Assembly: GCA_016210495.1 (NCBI GenBank) | Contig: JACQUC010000194.1 | Coordinates: 1-6,830, forward strand | Reading direction: 5' to 3' | Source: Chloroflexota bacterium | GTDB taxonomy: Bacteria; Chloroflexota; FW602-bin22; JACPRP01 | Length of the DNA stretch: 6,830 nt | Shown here: positions 5,701 through 6,830 of the stretch, one piece after another | Numbering within the stretch: position 1 is the first letter of the stretch | Layout of the letters: every line of letters begins with the position of its first letter | Notes under the pieces: generated by a model | What the model was told of the DNA's origin: nothing | Databases searched by the model: none | The model's input: only the letters and a program-made list of their open reading frames with translations | Translations under genes and position numbers: made by a program

Positions 5701-6799
5701 CCGCGCTCAGGTACTCCTTCAGATCAACCCAGTTGCCGTAGGTGTCCTCGTAGGTGTACAGCTTCTTCGATGACTGGCTCCCCTGGTACTCTCGCATGTT
5801 CTCGGGCGCGCTGAAGTAGATGTTGTCGTCGGGATCGTAGCCCGGCGGGCTGACGGGGGCACCCGCCCACACGACCCTGTGGTAGTCGGTCCATTTCCTC
5901 TTTAGCTCGGTCGTATCCTCCAGCCACCTCACCTCGTACTCCAGCCCCACCAGCCCCTCGGAATCCGCCACGCTGCTGCCGTCGGCGCGCTGCCGGTTCA
6001 CCCCTCCCGGCACCCAGTCGTCCCCCTGAAAGAACCGGTGCTCCCGCTTGTAGCTGGGGTTGAGCCCATCGGTCACCGTGATGATGTTGTACCCCCGGAA
6101 GTCGGGGCTGGGCATCTCGTAGGTCGAGAACCGCCAGCCCGTCCCGCCGTAGTTCTCCTGCTTGTACAGCTCGACGCTGCCGGGATCCGTCCGCCCGTCG
6201 TACACCTTCCTGGTCTTCACCACGTGCCAGAACTTCCTGTCCCCGTTGTAAGCCTCGCCCCAGCCGGGGATCAGGTTGTCGTCGGTCTCGTACTCGAAGA
6301 CGACCTTCCCGCCGTAGCCGTTGCGCACCTCCGCCAGGTACGGCATCTCGTGCATATACGAGGTCTGCCACAGCCGCAGCGGCTTCGTGGTGTACGTAAA
6401 CTGCCACGCCGGCAGCGGCGGCCCCTCGCTGCCATGCTCCACGACCGAGTCCAGCCGCACGTGCGGGCGCGTCACCCCGGTCCGCGAATCACACAGGTAC
6501 GTGCCCCAGCTCTGGGTCAGCGTGTAGCTGCGGATCAGTTGCCAGACGTTCGCGTCGTAGGGCACCGAGGTGTTGGCATACATCTCGACGCTGTTCAGCA
6601 GCGCCGTCTCGTAGGAGGCCGCCCCGTTGCCGGGCGGGTCCTGGCGGCCCTCCGCCTTGTTGAACTTGACCTTCCACCGCGCCTGCCCAGCCCTGTCGTT
6701 CCAGCGCATCTCTTGCGGATAGACCGAGCGGTCGTAGTATTTACTGACATGAGCATAGATATCTAAAGGTGGTCTGGAATGTGCTGCACCAAGAGTCAT
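2618..6799 (-). CDS. RHS/YD-repeat protein, truncated at both ends and chimeric
   Basis: This 1,393-codon frame is mostly an RHS repeat protein, a family of large secreted or surface proteins whose YD repeats form a shell around a variable, often toxic C-terminal tip. Residues about 60-170 match the region before the repeats (LIRSYTLTQ, RNGYGGKVVFEYE). YD repeats fill about 455-1240 (TYDALGR, YGYDVLDNLVS, WTYDIRGRI). The RHS-associated core is at about 1278-1357 (DHLGSTLRTV, YHAYG, KRFTGQTLD, DPVLGRFTQAD). The ATG at 6799 is only the first ATG after an in-frame TGA (6818-6820). It lacks a Shine-Dalgarno sequence and a signal peptide, and residues 1-20 look like a recombinase tail. RHS similarity ends at P1357, before the usual NP..P.SLNRY..NNPL..TDP segment, so the self-cleavage motif and tip are absent. 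The last 36 residues are antisense of the dehydrogenase gene. It is probably a non-functional remnant, although no stop interrupts the RHS part. Confidence 0.85.
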   Translation of the reverse strand: MTLGAAHSRPPLDIYAHVSKYYDRSVYPQEMRWNDRAGQARWKVKFNKAEGRQDPPGNGAASYETALLNSVEMYANTSVPYDANVWQLIRSYTLTQSWGTYLCDSRTGVTRPHVRLDSVVEHGSEGPPLPAWQFTYTTKPLRLWQTSYMHEMPYLAEVRNGYGGKVVFEYETDDNLIPGWGEAYNGDRKFWHVVKTRKVYDGRTDPGSVELYKQENYGGTGWRFSTYEMPSPDFRGYNIITVTDGLNPSYKREHRFFQGDDWVPGGVNRQRADGSSVADSEGLVGLEYEVRWLEDTTELKRKWTDYHRVVWAGAPVSPPGYDPDDNIYFSAPENMREYQGSQSSKKLYTYEDTYGNWVDLKEYLSAGDANWYRRRWQSFVANTAAWMADRPAAVAMHAWDGTTEGVMRSTTHYYYDGNPYLPPSNPGPGSPGYAPVPPGNLRAVRRWEVEGASSRFFDTFYSYDDYGNRIEEKVARGWGTDTLWGTSTVSILTTYDEVFNAFPKYVDNALAQRTTYVFDAKWGKPTSITDPNGGVSGYAYDVFGRTRAVAKPPDSAAYNSSTGRYDRATQEFIYWDGNPLEIETHSRKVASGGPSTEYHVVRSFHDGLGREIQRYGEAVSGHICVNTYYNNRGLKRRASEPHFIAAGGGFRLSDWNAWFTRVAGYQGMDHTYDALGRPRVTTLPDGQTTEVRYDPTNLAWATVDQNDHARRYEPDSLGRLLVVREYTGTDPSFVEYAATSYGYDVLDNLVSVRDALNNQTTILFDELGRKKQMTDPDMGTWSYVYDAPGSIIQQTDAKGQVIGFVYDVLHRPTRKQYALGWVDDPVTTSQSPGVYDLMELRGAVDADRLAAGVAVPYPFNWSDAAIVAGTGVKVRAVHLTEMREQAIQGLWDAASMGNVPPFSAGAIAAGTRVISLRDPGDLRAWLTSFENSGWAGQNGRKARAVYRYDNYSDDINRGYPIGRRTEMWDVSGRVRWTYDIRGRIITEERWIDGQYYKTEWLYDAMDRVVTMTYPDTEVVTYTYNAQLLLAGVSGSLVGSVAADLVYNALSQPTQVRLSNAVADMFLRYRYYVLDFGSFPYGALWDIRLEKGTELLRLQHGYDPGGNVTRIIDSIGTDFSYEYDHLDRLLKRKITGGADQETLAYDQVGNIMNKNGLSYAYGTKAHAVTNDGAQTYDYDANGNMIRRGTGQYLKYDAENRVVKVSSDSGGGQYVARFSYDGDGKRVKRVDNYGTVHYVGPHYERNVGTGRVVVDDVTKYCYGAKGMSRLIALWRGGALYYVCPDHLGSTLRTVGVQGNLLDDIRYHAYGATRLGGTNTPTDKRFTGQTLDMATGLYWYASRPYDPVLGRFTQADTVVPAYQRPNSSRAMTRRWISLVPSTILKILASLIIRSTG
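2729..2968 (-). other. RHS repeat-associated core domain, 3'-truncated
   Basis: Residues about 1278-1357 carry the hallmark core sequence: YYVCPDHLGSTLRTV, DIRYHAYGATR, DKRFTGQTLD, ATGLYWYASRPYDPVLGR and FTQADTVVP. The family normally continues for another ~25-30 residues to a TDPxG motif before the variable tip. Here it breaks off at the junction with the dehydrogenase gene. Confidence 0.9.
3080..5437 (-). repeat. YD-repeat array of the RHS protein
   Basis: Residues about 455-1240 contain repeated YD-type units of the form YxYDxxGRxxxxxDxxG, for example YSYDDYGNRI, YAYDVFGRTR, HTYDALGRPR, YGYDVLDNLV, FVYDVLHRPT, WTYDIRGRI and QTYDYDANGNM. The units have diverged at DNA level and are not simple tandem copies. 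The array is interrupted by an inserted module at residues about 831-939. Confidence 0.85.
3983..4309 (-). other. Inserted ~110-residue module with two AGT.V..LR repeats
   Basis: Residues about 831-939 separate the YD unit FVYDVLHRPTRK from YRYDNYSDD/GRRTEMWD, which in ordinary RHS proteins follow each other closely. The insert has two related units: PFNWSDAAIVAGTGVKVRAV then HLTEMREQ (858-885), and PPFSAGAIAAGTRV then ISLRDPGDLRAWL (900-926). The pattern P-F-x-S/A...A-I-x-A-G-T-x-V...LR/MR resembles the IRAVHxxELR modules that I recall from RHS and other large bacterial proteins. Its function is unknown. Confidence 0.55.
5480..5548 (-). other. Pro/Gly-rich linker in the RHS protein
   Basis: Residues 418-440 (NPYLPPSNPGPGSPGYAPVP onward) form a proline- and glycine-rich stretch between YYYDGN and LRAVRRW. 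In related RHS proteins this loop is usually shorter. It is probably a flexible surface linker. Confidence 0.4.
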
Positions 6800-6830
6800 G
6801 ACACAGACAAGACCAGTTCAACCCCACGAC
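6740..6830 (-). pseudogene. Probable 3' remnant of a tyrosine recombinase (integrase)
   Basis: The first 20 codons of the RHS frame read MTLGAAHSRP then PLDIYAHVSK. This resembles the C-terminal LGHSrpstTLDIYAHV segment of phage-integrase/Xer-type tyrosine recombinases, in which the Tyr of LDIYAHV (here at 6755-6757) is the DNA-cleaving nucleophile. The match has two extra residues before His and lacks two after SRP. Just upstream, another minus frame reads RGVELVLS, like the RGV segment that precedes LGH in this family, which implies a frameshift. Base composition also changes: 42 of 90 bases at 6741-6830 are G or C, against 48 of 80 in 6661-6740 and 47 of 60 in 6601-6660. The fragment is short, so this is a reasoned inference. 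The rest of the gene would lie beyond 6830. Confidence 0.42.

Noticed and set aside
4676..5773. A 365-codon plus-strand open frame opposite the RHS gene
   Set aside because: It is an antisense shadow of GC-rich RHS DNA. Its product is a proline/arginine/valine-rich low-complexity sequence with no known family and no supported start.

Overview
This GC-rich bacterial window carries one accessory gene for molybdenum hydroxylases (xdhC family, minus strand), one acyl-CoA dehydrogenase gene (plus strand) and a 4.1 kb fragment of an RHS/YD-repeat gene (minus strand). No RNA gene or CRISPR array was seen. The best guess for the host is Chloroflexota. The RHS core style (FTGQ..D..TGLYWY, DPVLGRFTQADTVVP) and the intergenic repeats (a GTAGGGGCGG-type hairpin and a TGTCATT.TGAGTCCTTCGGAGAAGGAC-type unit) both recall that phylum. 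This is inference from memory and is not firm.

Layout. Bases 1-58 hold degenerate intergenic repeat units with a 7-bp hairpin. The xdhC-type gene follows (1252 to 59, minus). A 325-bp divergent intergenic region (1253-1577) contains an extended -10 promoter facing each way, with a 9-bp hairpin and a G-run cluster between them. The acyl-CoA dehydrogenase gene runs 1578-2726. The RHS reading frame (6799 to 2618, minus) is convergent with it and its 3' end runs 109 bases into the dehydrogenase gene on the opposite strand.

The RHS frame is a mosaic. Recognisable RHS sequence spans about residues 21-1357. The first 20 residues look instead like the C-terminal end of a tyrosine recombinase, including LDIYAHV with the presumed nucleophilic Tyr. 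The last 36 residues are only the antisense reading of the dehydrogenase 3' end. The RHS protein has therefore lost its secretion/N-terminal part and the end of its core plus the variable tip. Even so, about 1,337 RHS codons remain open without a stop, which suggests a recent rearrangement or continued selection. The core also contains a ~110-residue insertion with two AGT.V...LR-type repeats.

The xdhC and dehydrogenase genes look functional and independently transcribed. Nothing shows that they share a pathway beyond a general redox or catabolic theme. I found no convincing new multi-gene system. The most interesting parts are the two RHS breakpoints, the inserted module, the duplicated XdhC N-domain and the altered acyl-CoA dehydrogenase signature.
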